DNA of 64,000 nucleotides from Roseateles puraquae (GTDB lineage Bacteria; Pseudomonadota; Gammaproteobacteria; Burkholderiales; Burkholderiaceae_C), in the NCBI RefSeq assembly GCF_002205845.1, contig NZ_NISI01000005.1, forward strand, positions 248,001 to 312,000, in the 5' to 3' direction. The notes below the pieces were generated by a model, which was not told where the DNA came from, searched no databases, and worked only from the letters and a program-made list of their open reading frames with translations. Within the stretch, counting starts at the first letter, position 1; each line of letters opens with the position of its first letter. Positions 7,489 through 15,693 of this stretch are shown here, piece after piece. Both the position numbers and the translations under genes were made by a program.

Positions 7489-9656
7489 GGCAGGACTTCC
7501 TCCTTCAGGAAGCGGGTGAGTTCATCGGCCATCCGCGTGTGCACGTCCAGCCGCGGATGGGCCCAGGCAAAGGCGTTGAAGCGGTAGGTCCATACCCGGC
7601 GGTCGCCTTCGCAGTGCAGCGTGGCCACGGTTTGCTGCAGCGCCTGCAGCAGCGCAGGCTCGTCCTTCCAGGCCGTCATGCCGCCGATCAGCAGCACCAG
7701 CCGGGCGTCGGGGTAGCGGGTGCGCAGGGTCCGCACGAAGGCGAGGTAGCGGCCGCCGAAGTCGGGTGACATGCGCTGGCCCTTGGACGCCGGGAAGCCG
7801 TGGTCGTTCTGGCCCAGGTTGACGAGCACCACGTCGGGCGCGCGGTCGTCCACGGCGGCCACCGGCGCGTCCACCCGTGGGGCGAGCCGGTTCCAGACCT
7901 GCGGCATCAGGGTGTCGCCCCAGGTGGCCGTGATGCCGATGCCGCTGACCGCGATGCCAACGTAGTCGGCGCCGAGCCGCGCGGCCGTCTGGGCGCCGTA
8001 GGCGCGCGTGCCGTCGTGGAAGAAGAGATCGTCGTACTGGTCGTCGCCGGGGTCGCCCAGGCAGGCGCCGGCAGTGATGGAGTCGCCGTAGAACATGAGC
8101 CGCAGCGGGCGCGCCGGTGGCGGTGCGAGCAGCTGCGCACCGGGCGCCAGGCGCAGCCCCAGGAACAGGCTCTCGGCCATGCCGGCCTCGGTGCGCTTGA
8201 GCACGCGCAGCTCATGCTCGCCGCCCGTCAGCGGCGTGGTCAGCCGCCATTCGCCCTCGCTATTGCCGGGCACGCTCAGCACCTGCCGCCGGCCGTCGAC
8301 CTCCACCGCGTAATGTGCCGTGCCCCAGTGCCGCGAGGCGAAGCGCAGCGTCAGCGCATCGCCGGTGAAGCGGGCGCGCAGCTCGCTGCCGCTCCAGGTC
8401 ACGAGGCGTGCGCCGCCCTCGGCCGGCCCGATGCGGCCGACCCAGCGCAGCTGCGGGTCGTCGGGGGCCACAAGGCCGGTCGTGGACGGGCTCAGCGGCA
8501 GCCGCTCGAAGGCGCTGGGGCGCTGGTCCTTGGGGTAGAGGCCGGCCTGCATCAGCGCCAGCAGCGAGGCGGGTCGGCCGCTGCCCGCCCACTCGTCAGG
8601 CTTCATGCGCACCTGCAGCAGATGGATGCCGGGCTCCAGGTCGCGGCCGACCACCGTGTAGTGCCAGCCGAGGTAGCCGCGCCGCTCGGGCACCTGGCCG
8701 CGCAACGTGACCCAGGGGCCGTCGTCCACGCGGGCTTCGAGGTTGCGGTAGGCCTCGCTTTCGGCATGGAAGACCGCCACCTCGCTGCCCCAGGCCAGGA
8801 AGCGTGCCTCGGCATCGTCGGCGGTGCTCGTCCAGCCGGGCTGCTGGCCAGGCCACTCGGGGTGCACTGCGCCGCCGCGCGTGAAGCCGTGCTGCGCGTA
8901 GGGCTGCAGGCGTTCGCCCATCGCCAGGCGGGTGAACTCATGGGCGTGGCCGAAGAGCGGCGCCGGCAGCCGGGCCGGGGCTGCAGCCGGTGCGGCAGCC
9001 GCTGCGCGCAGGGTTTCGGCCAGGGCCAGCGCAATGCGTTGATGGCCGGTGCCGTTGGGGTGCACCGGTTCGTCGTAGAGCGTGGCCCAGCGATCCTCAC
9101 CCGCGTCGACCCGTGCCTGCATCCAGGCGCCGAAGTCCAGGGCCGTGAGGCCGTAGTGGGCGGCCAGGCGCAATTGCAAGTCTGGCGCCGTGCGCGGCTG
9201 GTTGCCTTGCTGGGTCAGCGCCAGCACGACGACCGCGGGCGCCTGCCGGGCCTGCAGCAGGCGGCGCAACAGGCCTTCGTAGCTGCTGCCGCGCACGGCC
9301 GGGTCCAGCCACTCGTCGTTGACGCCGAACTCGGTGATGACGAGATCTGGCGTTGCCGCCAGCACCTGGGCCTCCACGCGCTGCACGGCCGCGGCCGAAT
9401 CGGTACCGCTCAGGCCCGCGTTGACCAGCTTGACCCGCGGCCCGAGCGCGCGGGCCAACAGTGCCGCCCAGCCGCGCTCGCGCGGCGGCTGTGCGGCATA
9501 GCCGGTGGTGATGGAGCCCCCCAACGTCACGAGCGTGACCGGCTCGCCAGCGGCCAGCTTCTTCATGACGGCCTGCAGGCGCGCGTCGGCCTGGGCGGCG
9601 CAGGGCAGGGCGAGTGAGGTGGCCAGGGCCAGTCCTTTCAACCAATGGCGATTCAT
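7485..9656 (-). CDS. Secreted tandem SGNH esterase (SGNH hydrolase fused to a CE2-like acetylesterase)
   Basis: 723 residues from the ATG that opens a signal peptide (MNRHWLKGLALATSLALPCA); upstream in-frame sequence is arginine-rich read-through. Residues about 40-215 form a first SGNH domain: TLGGSITTG (Ser48), GVNDEW (Asn113) and an Asp/His pair in DEPVHPN. Residues about 230-500 hold beta-rich sequence. From about 515 a second SGNH domain follows with FYGDSITAG (Ser526), LGQNDHG (Asn617) and HPRLDVH near 700-706, arranged as in carbohydrate esterase family 2 (jelly roll plus SGNH). Two esterases in one chain suggest deacetylation of O-acetylated mannan in the periplasm or outside. The substrate is inferred from the operon. 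It follows the permease gene by 65 bases. Confidence 0.85.
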   Translation of the reverse strand: MNRHWLKGLALATSLALPCAAQADARLQAVMKKLAAGEPVTLVTLGGSITTGYAAQPPRERGWAALLARALGPRVKLVNAGLSGTDSAAAVQRVEAQVLAATPDLVITEFGVNDEWLDPAVRGSSYEGLLRRLLQARQAPAVVVLALTQQGNQPRTAPDLQLRLAAHYGLTALDFGAWMQARVDAGEDRWATLYDEPVHPNGTGHQRIALALAETLRAAAAAPAAAPARLPAPLFGHAHEFTRLAMGERLQPYAQHGFTRGGAVHPEWPGQQPGWTSTADDAEARFLAWGSEVAVFHAESEAYRNLEARVDDGPWVTLRGQVPERRGYLGWHYTVVGRDLEPGIHLLQVRMKPDEWAGSGRPASLLALMQAGLYPKDQRPSAFERLPLSPSTTGLVAPDDPQLRWVGRIGPAEGGARLVTWSGSELRARFTGDALTLRFASRHWGTAHYAVEVDGRRQVLSVPGNSEGEWRLTTPLTGGEHELRVLKRTEAGMAESLFLGLRLAPGAQLLAPPPARPLRLMFYGDSITAGACLGDPGDDQYDDLFFHDGTRAYGAQTAARLGADYVGIAVSGIGITATWGDTLMPQVWNRLAPRVDAPVAAVDDRAPDVVLVNLGQNDHGFPASKGQRMSPDFGGRYLAFVRTLRTRYPDARLVLLIGGMTAWKDEPALLQALQQTVATLHCEGDRRVWTYRFNAFAWAHPRLDVHTRMADELTRFLKEEVLP

Positions 9657-9721
9657 GTCGTTCTCTGAGGAAGGGGGAGCGCCTCGCCGGTCATGTGCGT
9701 CCGCGCCGGGCGCTGCGAGGC

Positions 9722-10609
9722 TCATTTGGTGGCACCGGCGGTGAGGCCGGCGACGAACTGTTTCTGGAACAGCAGGAAGAGCAGGATGGCCGGCAGCGAG
9801 GCGAGCAACGACCCTGCCATCAGCACGGCGGCCGCCTGCGGGTTGTAGCTGAGGTCGCCGGCCATCTTGCCCAGCTGCAGGGGCAGGGTCAGGGCGGAGG
9901 CGTCGTTGACGACGAGCAGCGGCCACAGGAAGTTGTTCCATTCGCCGACCGCCACCGGGATCGCGATGGCGGCGAGCGACGGCCGCAGCACGGGCAGCAC
10001 CACGCTCCACCAGATGCGCAGCGTGCCAGCGCCATCCAGCGTGGCGGCGCTGATGAGTTCATCCGGTACCGCGGCCAGGGCCTGGCGGAAGTAGAAGACC
10101 ACGAAAGCCTTGGCCAGGCCCGGCACCATCAGCGCGGCGAAGCTGTTGATCCAGCCGAGCTGCGCCACCGTCACGAAGTTGGGGACGATGGTCACCTCCC
10201 AGGGCAGCATCATCGACAGCAGCAGCGCGCGGAACAGCCAGCGGCTGCCCGGAAAGGGCTTCTTGGTGAGTACGAAGGCCACCAGCGAGGCCGCCAGCAG
10301 GCTCACGACCGTGACCACCGCCGTGACCAGCAGGCTGTTGGCATAGAAGCGCAAAAAGCCGTGGCCCTCGACGCTGACCTGCAAGATGCCGGCGAGCCGG
10401 TCGGGGTCCGCGGTGGTGCCGGCCCAGTCGGGGTTGAAGAAGTTGCGTGTGGTGGCGGCTTGCGGCCAGGGCGTGGGCGGCTGTCGCAGCAGTTCAGCCA
10501 CGGGCTTGAAGGCGCCGATGGCCATCCAGTAGTAGGGCAGCAGCATGGCCGGCACGAGCAGCCACAGGGGCAGGCGCAGCATCGGGAGCAGCCAGCGCGC
10601 CGGTTTCAT
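9722..10609 (-). CDS. Sugar ABC transporter permease (MalG/LacG type)
   Basis: 295 residues with about six membrane segments. The EAA-type cytoplasmic loop (ELISAATLDGAG...LPVLRPSLA) is the contact for the ATPase subunit. An N-terminal arm and a lumenal loop ending in the first conserved helix match the MalG branch of carbohydrate-uptake (CUT1) permeases. It overlaps the start of its partner permease by 4 bases, and the two would form the membrane heterodimer. No ATP-binding subunit is encoded in this operon or elsewhere in the window. A shared MsmK/UgpC-type ATPase encoded elsewhere is the usual solution in such systems. Confidence 0.92.
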   Translation of the reverse strand: MKPARWLLPMLRLPLWLLVPAMLLPYYWMAIGAFKPVAELLRQPPTPWPQAATTRNFFNPDWAGTTADPDRLAGILQVSVEGHGFLRFYANSLLVTAVVTVVSLLAASLVAFVLTKKPFPGSRWLFRALLLSMMLPWEVTIVPNFVTVAQLGWINSFAALMVPGLAKAFVVFYFRQALAAVPDELISAATLDGAGTLRIWWSVVLPVLRPSLAAIAIPVAVGEWNNFLWPLLVVNDASALTLPLQLGKMAGDLSYNPQAAAVLMAGSLLASLPAILLFLLFQKQFVAGLTAGATK

Positions 10610-11490
10610 CGGCCGGTCTCCTGGCCGATGAGCTTCAGGTTCAGCCAGGTGAGGCCGAACAGCAGCAGGGTGAGCACCCAGGCGGCCGCCGAGGCCAGCC
10701 CAAGGTCCAGGTGGCGAAAGCCCCGGTCAAACAGATAGGTGACCAGCATCAGCGCCGAGTCCAGCGGCCCGCCGAGGGTGTCGACCGCGCCGTAGAGCAG
10801 GTAGGGCTCGTAGAAGACCTGAAAGCTGGCGATCATGCCCGTCACGCTCACATATACCAGCGTGGGCCGCAGGTTGGGCAGGGTGATGTGGCGCAGTTGC
10901 TGCCAGCGCGAAGCGCCATCGAGCCGCGCGGCCTGGTAGAGCTCCTGCGGGATGGCGCGCAGCCCCGTCACGAAGATGACGAGGTTGTAGCCGAGCACCG
11001 ACCACACGCCCACCAGCACCAGCACCGGCAGCGTCCAGCCCGGGTCGCCCAGGAAGCGCGCCGGCGCCAGGCCGAACGCTGCGCGCAGGCTGTTGAAAAG
11101 CCCGTAGGCCTCGGAGTTGGCGAGCCACTTCCAGGCCGAGATCGCCCCCACGCCGCCGGCGACCGACGGCAGGAAGAAGGCCACGCGCACCGCCTGATGC
11201 AGTCGGGAGTTGCTGCCGAAGTTCAGGGCCAGGACCAGGCCCAGCAGCACCGCGATCGTCGAGACCGAGGCCATGTAGGCGGCGGTGTTGCCCAGCGCCG
11301 TCCAGAAGCGCTCGTCGGCCGCCAGCTCGGCGTAGTTGCGCAGGCCGATGAAGCGCGGCGCGTCGGTCGCGTGGTAGTCGGTCAGGCTCAGCCAGGCCGA
11401 ACGCAGCACGGGCCAGATGCCGAACAGGCCGAACAACGCAAAAAAAGGCGTGACGAGGGCGATGTCTCGGCCATGGCGGCGCCAGTTCAT
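10606..11490 (-). CDS. Sugar ABC transporter permease (MalF/LacF type)
   Basis: 294 residues from the ATG at the edge of the binding-protein gene; the in-frame upstream extension lies inside that gene and is not membrane-like. The protein has about six membrane helices and an EAA loop (ELYQAARLDGAS...LPNLRP). FLPSVAGGVGAISAWKWL is typical of CUT1 MalF/LacF permeases. It overlaps the binding-protein gene by 4 bases upstream and the second permease by 4 bases downstream, so three importer genes are translationally coupled. The imported ligand is likely mannooligosaccharide or a product of GH5, inferred from neighbours. Confidence 0.92.
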   Translation of the reverse strand: MNWRRHGRDIALVTPFFALFGLFGIWPVLRSAWLSLTDYHATDAPRFIGLRNYAELAADERFWTALGNTAAYMASVSTIAVLLGLVLALNFGSNSRLHQAVRVAFFLPSVAGGVGAISAWKWLANSEAYGLFNSLRAAFGLAPARFLGDPGWTLPVLVLVGVWSVLGYNLVIFVTGLRAIPQELYQAARLDGASRWQQLRHITLPNLRPTLVYVSVTGMIASFQVFYEPYLLYGAVDTLGGPLDSALMLVTYLFDRGFRHLDLGLASAAAWVLTLLLFGLTWLNLKLIGQETGR

Positions 11491-12728
11491 TGCTGGGCCT
11501 CCAGCGTGCGGTTCATGACGGCAGCGGCGCGGCGGAGCTCGGCCTGCGGGTCGGCGCCAGCCAGCACCACGCGCTGCACCGCGCGGGTGACGAGGTAGTC
11601 CTGCCGGATCCAGGCCGGGCAGGGTGGCGGCCCCTCGGCATCGGTGAGCTGGGCGATCAGTGCGTCGCGATGGGGCAGGGGCAGGCCGGCGATCTGGTCG
11701 GGTCGGCCGGCGGGCAGCCACATGCCGCCGTAGGCCAGGGCCGCCTCGGCCATGCGCCGGGTCACGTCAGGCTGGTAGACGGTGCGCAGGAAGTCCAGCG
11801 CCCGCTCTCGCTGTGCCGAGAAGCGCGTGATGGCCAGCACCGTGCCGCCCAGCACCGCGGTGCGCCGGCCGCTCGGCCCCGCCGGCAGCGCGGCGGCGGC
11901 CCACCGGCCCACCAGGCCCTTGTGCACCATGTCCATGCGGGACAGCAGCCAGGTGCCGCTTTGCATCAGCCCGTACTGCCCGCTCTCCAGCCCGCCGTCG
12001 GCATCGGGCCAGCCGTCGGTGGGCGCGTTGAGGTCGCGGTAGAGGCGGGCGTAGAAGGTGAGGGCCTGGACGGCGGCGGGGCTGTCGAGCACCGCGCGTC
12101 GGCAGTCGGCGTCGTAGACCGCCCCGCCGGCTTGGCGCAGATAGGGATAGAAACCGAGCCAGCTGGTGTTGCCCCATTGCTGCGCATAGCCGTGGCCGCG
12201 CTCGCGCAGCCGCCGGCCTGCGGCCAGCAGCCCCGCCCAATCGGCAGGCGGCGCGTCCAGCAGATCGGTGCGGTAGTACTGCAGCTGCAGGTGCATCTCG
12301 AAGGGCGCGCCATACAGGCGCCCGTCCTTGCGCTGGATGGCCCGCAGCGCACCGGGATTGGCCTGCGCGGCCAGCGTGGCCGCCAGATCGGGGGCGGCTT
12401 GGGCGAGGTCCACCAGGGCGCCTTTGTCGCCCAGGGCCAGGGCGTAAGACGTGCTGCCCGTAATGAGGTCGGGCCCGCGCCGGCTGGCCAGCGCGGCCGA
12501 GTACTTGGTCATCGCGTCGGCCCAGGGCACATCGCGCACCTCGACCTCCACTTCGGGGTGGCGCGCCCGGTAGGCGGCGACGGCGGGCTGCAGCACCTGG
12601 GGCGTCTTGTCGTCACCCACCATCCACACCACCAGCCGCGGCGCGGGCGCGGCCTGGGCGGGGGGCGCCAGTGCCGGCTGGCCCAGGGCCAGCGCCAGCA
12701 GCGCGCCCGGAAAGATCAGGGCTTTCAT
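11487..12728 (-). CDS. Extracellular solute-binding protein of sugar ABC importer (family 1)
   Basis: 413 residues with a cleavable signal peptide (MKALIFPGALLALALGQPALA). The mature part begins with the MalE-like strand LVVWMVGDD and contains DLITGSTSYALAL and GQYGLMQSGTWLL, typical of family 1 (CUT1) sugar receptors. It captures oligosaccharide in the periplasm for the two downstream permeases. It is the first gene of a six-gene operon (binding protein, two permeases, double esterase, AGE isomerase, GH5). A GTTTACTAAAC palindrome lies 48-58 bases before its start codon and is the likely operator. Confidence 0.93.
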   Translation of the reverse strand: MKALIFPGALLALALGQPALAPPAQAAPAPRLVVWMVGDDKTPQVLQPAVAAYRARHPEVEVEVRDVPWADAMTKYSAALASRRGPDLITGSTSYALALGDKGALVDLAQAAPDLAATLAAQANPGALRAIQRKDGRLYGAPFEMHLQLQYYRTDLLDAPPADWAGLLAAGRRLRERGHGYAQQWGNTSWLGFYPYLRQAGGAVYDADCRRAVLDSPAAVQALTFYARLYRDLNAPTDGWPDADGGLESGQYGLMQSGTWLLSRMDMVHKGLVGRWAAAALPAGPSGRRTAVLGGTVLAITRFSAQRERALDFLRTVYQPDVTRRMAEAALAYGGMWLPAGRPDQIAGLPLPHRDALIAQLTDAEGPPPCPAWIRQDYLVTRAVQRVVLAGADPQAELRRAAAVMNRTLEAQQ

Positions 12729-12775
12729 GGATGGCGGGAACGCCCGGCCTCGGAAGGCCGGCTTGTCTCATAGAT

Positions 12776-12786
12776 GTTTACTAAAC
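12776..12786. promoter_or_regulatory. Candidate operator GTTTACTAAAC before importer operon
   Basis: An 11-base palindrome (GTTTA-C-TAAAC). The identical string stands at 28303-28313 before the GPH symporter gene, and a variant (GTTTAGTGAAC) at 27061-27071 between the kinase and LacI genes. Its occurrence before three units of one sugar locus that also encodes a LacI regulator supports operator function. Binding itself is inference. Confidence 0.55.
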
Positions 12787-12896
12787 GAATGGCATTATGT
12801 TCGCCTGTTGCGTGATCGGGCGAGTTGTTTCCTGGATAAAACATCGGGAATATCCCCGAGTGTGGGTCGTCTGACTGAGAAACAGAATGCGCAACA

Positions 12897-12907
12897 AAAC
12901 AATGTTT
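12897..12907. promoter_or_regulatory. Palindrome AAACAATGTTT upstream of beta-mannosidase
   Basis: An 11-base palindrome about 138 bases before the GH2 start. Its ACAATGTT core resembles AACAATTGTT at 27069-27078 near the LacI gene. It may be a second half or a variant of the same operator system. Low confidence. Confidence 0.35.
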
Positions 12908-13044
12908 AGCTTTGCTTGAGGCGAAGCAGGAGACAAGGCGCAGCCGCCCTTCAAGCGCTGCGTGACGCGGGGCCCCGACGGTTTTGCCGGTGCCGCGCGG
13001 GCTCTTCTGCCAAGCGCTCTGGCGCCTGCCCCCGCGACGACCCC

Positions 13045-15561
13045 GTGACCCTCGAACGATTGATCAACCTGCATGACGGCTGGCAGCTGGCCGAAGCGCC
13101 CGAGCGCGTGGACGGCGCTTCGCTGGCGGCGCTGCCTCGCGAAGCCTGGCTGCCGGCCCAGGTGCCGGGCACGGCCCATGGCGCCCTGCTGGCGGCCGGC
13201 CGTATCCCGGACCCGTTCTACGGCTGCAATGAGCTGGCGGTGCGCTGGGTGGCCGAGCGCCGCTGGGTCTGGCGGCTGGATTTCGACGGCGGTGAATTCG
13301 CGGCGCAGGAAGACCTGGTCTTCGAAGGCCTGGACACCTACTGCAGCGCCTGGCTCAACGGCGAGCTGCTGCTGCGCAGCGACAACATGTTCGTGGCCCA
13401 CCGCGTGCCGGTGAAGGAGCGTCTGCGCCCCGGCGCCAACCAGCTGCTGCTGTGCTTTGAGCCGCCGCTGGCCGCAGCGCGCGCGGTGGAAGCCGTGCAT
13501 GGCAAGCGCGCCCTGTGGAATGGCGACAGCGCACGCCTGCATGCGCGCAAGGCGCAGTACCACTTCGGCTGGGATTGGGGCCCCGAGCTGCTCGTCAGCG
13601 GCCCCTGGCGCGCGGTGCGCCGGCATGCCTGGTCCGCCCGTGTGGCTGAACTGGCCTGCCGCAGCGAGGTGGATGTGGTGGCCCGCCACGCGACGCTGCA
13701 GGTGGCGGTGGAGGTGGCTGGCGCCGGGGCGGAGCACCGCTGCGTGATCGAGCTGCAGGACCCCGACGGCCGTGTCGTCGCCACACGCGACCTGCCGGCC
13801 GATGCGGCCCGCACCACGATCGAAGTGCCGGATGCGCGGCTCTGGTGGACCCGCGGCCTCGGCGAGCAGCCGCTCTACACCGTGGTGGCCCGCGTGATGG
13901 CCGGCGCGCAGCTGATGGCGCAGGACCAGCGCCGCATCGGGCTGCGGCGCTTGCGCCTGGTGCAGGCCCCGGTCGAGGGCGAGGCGGGCAGCAGCTTCCA
14001 CTTCGAGCTCAATGGCCAGGACCTGTTTGCCGGCGGCGCCAACTGGATTCCTGACGACAACCTGCTGGAGCGCATCACGCCCGCGCGCTACCGCGAGCGC
14101 GTCGGCCAGGCGGCGGCCGCGAACATGAACATGCTGCGCATCTGGGGTGGCGGCATCTATGAGCACGAGGCCTTCTACGAGGCCTGTGACGAGCTCGGCC
14201 TGCTGGTCTGGCAGGACTTCATGTTCGCCTGCGGGCTCTACCCCGCGAATGCCGCATTCCAGGCCAGCGTGCGTGCCGAGGCCGAAGCGGCCGTCAAGCG
14301 CTTGCGCCACCACGCCTGCCTGGCGCTCTGGTGCGGCAACAACGAGGACTACATGCTGGCCGAGTCGGTCGGCCTTGCCGGCCCGGGCGTGCCAGCCGAC
14401 AAGTTCGAGGCGCGGGCGATCTACGAAGGCCTGCTGCCAGACGTGTGCTCGGCGCTCGACCCCGACCGGCCCTACTGGCCCGGCAGCCCATTCACCCCGG
14501 GCGACGGCGCGCGCAGCAGTGATGCCACCGTGGGTGACCGGCACAGTTGGGAGGTCTGGCACCAGCAGATGCTGCCCTACCAACGCTACGGCGACGTGCA
14601 GGCCCGCTTCGTCAGCGAGTTCGGCATGCAGTCGCATCCGTCGCTGGCGCTGCTGGAATCGGTGCTGCCGGAGGAGGAGCGCTTCCCCGAGAGCCGCACG
14701 GTGCAGTGGCACAACAAGGCGGGCTCGGCCGCCGGGCCCGATGGCCACCGGCGTCTGTCGGTCTACCAGGCCGACAACCTGCGCGCCACCACGACGCTGG
14801 CCGGCCATGTGTACGCCACCCAGTTCGTGCAGGCCGAGGCGATGCGCGTGGCCTACCAGGACTTCCGCCGCCGCTGGCAGCGCCCCGGCGCGCGCGCGGT
14901 GGGCGGGGCGCTGGTGTGGCAGCTCAACGACTGCTGGCCTGTGACCAGCTGGGCCCTGATCGACGCCGCCGGCACGGTCAAGCCCGCCTGGCATGCGGTG
15001 CGCCGGGCGCTGGGCTCGGTGGCGGTCGCGGTGCGGCTGGAGGCGGCCGGTGTGCGGCTGGCCGTCATGCATGCACCGCCCGCGGCCCGCGCGTTGCTGT
15101 GCGAGCTTCGGGTGTTCTCGCTCGACGGCCGGCTCCTGGCGCGGATCAGCCAGCCGGTGGTGGCGCCTGCGTCCGGCACGGTCGAGCTGACGCTGGCGCT
15201 GGACGTTCCGGCCGAGCCGGTGGTGGCCGAAGTTCGCGCACTGGATGAGCAGGGCGACGAACTCGCCCGCGACTGCGCCTGGACCGAGCCCTTCCGCTTC
15301 TACCGCCTGGGCGGCGCGCGTCTGGCCATCGACGTCGACCCCGACGGCCTGGGCCTGCGCCTGGCCACCGATCGCCCGGTCAAGGGCCTGTGGCTGACCG
15401 TGCCGGCCGGCGTGGTGCTGGCCGACAACTTCGTCGATCTCGTGCCCGGCGCGCCCCGTCGCGTCGGCATGACGGGTGCCTTGCCCGCGGCCCTGAAGGT
15501 CGCGGCGCTGGATCACGCCGACGCTGTCGTCGCGCTGTCAAAGGCAAAGGAGGTTGGATGA
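13045..15561 (+). CDS. Beta-mannosidase, glycoside hydrolase family 2
   Basis: 838 residues if translation starts at GTG (VTLERLINLHDGWQL). The upstream in-frame sequence is Arg-rich and unlike GH2, and no better ATG exists. The order is the GH2 sugar-binding domain (about 1-180), the immunoglobulin-like domain, then the TIM barrel. Catalytic residues are visible: WCGNNEDY (Glu434, acid/base) and FVSEFGMQS (Glu525, nucleophile). WGWDWGPELL-type sequence (here FGWDWGPEL) and RIWGGGIYE are hallmarks of exo-beta-mannosidases. There is no signal peptide, so it acts in the cytoplasm, removing mannose from imported mannooligosaccharides. It is divergent from the importer operon and 132 bases before the receptor gene. 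Confidence 0.93.
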   Translation: MTLERLINLHDGWQLAEAPERVDGASLAALPREAWLPAQVPGTAHGALLAAGRIPDPFYGCNELAVRWVAERRWVWRLDFDGGEFAAQEDLVFEGLDTYCSAWLNGELLLRSDNMFVAHRVPVKERLRPGANQLLLCFEPPLAAARAVEAVHGKRALWNGDSARLHARKAQYHFGWDWGPELLVSGPWRAVRRHAWSARVAELACRSEVDVVARHATLQVAVEVAGAGAEHRCVIELQDPDGRVVATRDLPADAARTTIEVPDARLWWTRGLGEQPLYTVVARVMAGAQLMAQDQRRIGLRRLRLVQAPVEGEAGSSFHFELNGQDLFAGGANWIPDDNLLERITPARYRERVGQAAAANMNMLRIWGGGIYEHEAFYEACDELGLLVWQDFMFACGLYPANAAFQASVRAEAEAAVKRLRHHACLALWCGNNEDYMLAESVGLAGPGVPADKFEARAIYEGLLPDVCSALDPDRPYWPGSPFTPGDGARSSDATVGDRHSWEVWHQQMLPYQRYGDVQARFVSEFGMQSHPSLALLESVLPEEERFPESRTVQWHNKAGSAAGPDGHRRLSVYQADNLRATTTLAGHVYATQFVQAEAMRVAYQDFRRRWQRPGARAVGGALVWQLNDCWPVTSWALIDAAGTVKPAWHAVRRALGSVAVAVRLEAAGVRLAVMHAPPAARALLCELRVFSLDGRLLARISQPVVAPASGTVELTLALDVPAEPVVAEVRALDEQGDELARDCAWTEPFRFYRLGGARLAIDVDPDGLGLRLATDRPVKGLWLTVPAGVVLADNFVDLVPGAPRRVGMTGALPAALKVAALDHADAVVALSKAKEVG

Positions 15562-15597
15562 GCCCTGGTTGACCCCAATGCCAGATGGGGCACCAGT

Positions 15598-15611
15598 TGT
15601 TAGCGTTACCA
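15598..15611. promoter_or_regulatory. LacI-type operator TGTTAGCGTTACCA before TonB receptor
   Basis: A 14-base near-palindrome centred on GCG, matching 12 of 14 positions of TGGTAGCGCTACCA, a form common for proteobacterial LacI-family sugar regulators. It lies about 83 bases before the receptor start. It differs from the GTTTAnTAAAC sites elsewhere in the locus, so a second regulator may control the receptor. Function is inferred. Confidence 0.45.
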
Positions 15612-15693
15612 ATGACAACTTCCAGCCGCCGGCCAGTTGTTGTCGCATGAGGTTGAAGAAACCCATGTATCCCACCAAAGAGGAGCAACAAGG

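Larger units (their letters stand above)
12729..13044. promoter_or_regulatory. Divergent promoter region between ABC importer operon and beta-mannosidase
   Basis: A 316-base gene-free stretch, more AT-rich than its surroundings. It must carry the promoters for the minus-strand importer operon and the plus-strand GH2 gene. It contains the GTTTACTAAAC palindrome on the importer side and an AAACAATGTTT palindrome on the GH2 side. A GAAGCAGGAGACAAGG stretch at about 12922-12937 resembles a ribosome site but no in-frame start follows it at proper distance. Confidence 0.6.

Noticed and set aside
12781-15516. Very long open frame antisense to the beta-mannosidase
   Set aside because: Its translation is His/Gln/Arg/Gly-rich with no family resemblance. 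It arises from the GC-rich codon pattern of the GH2 gene, which has full catalytic motifs.
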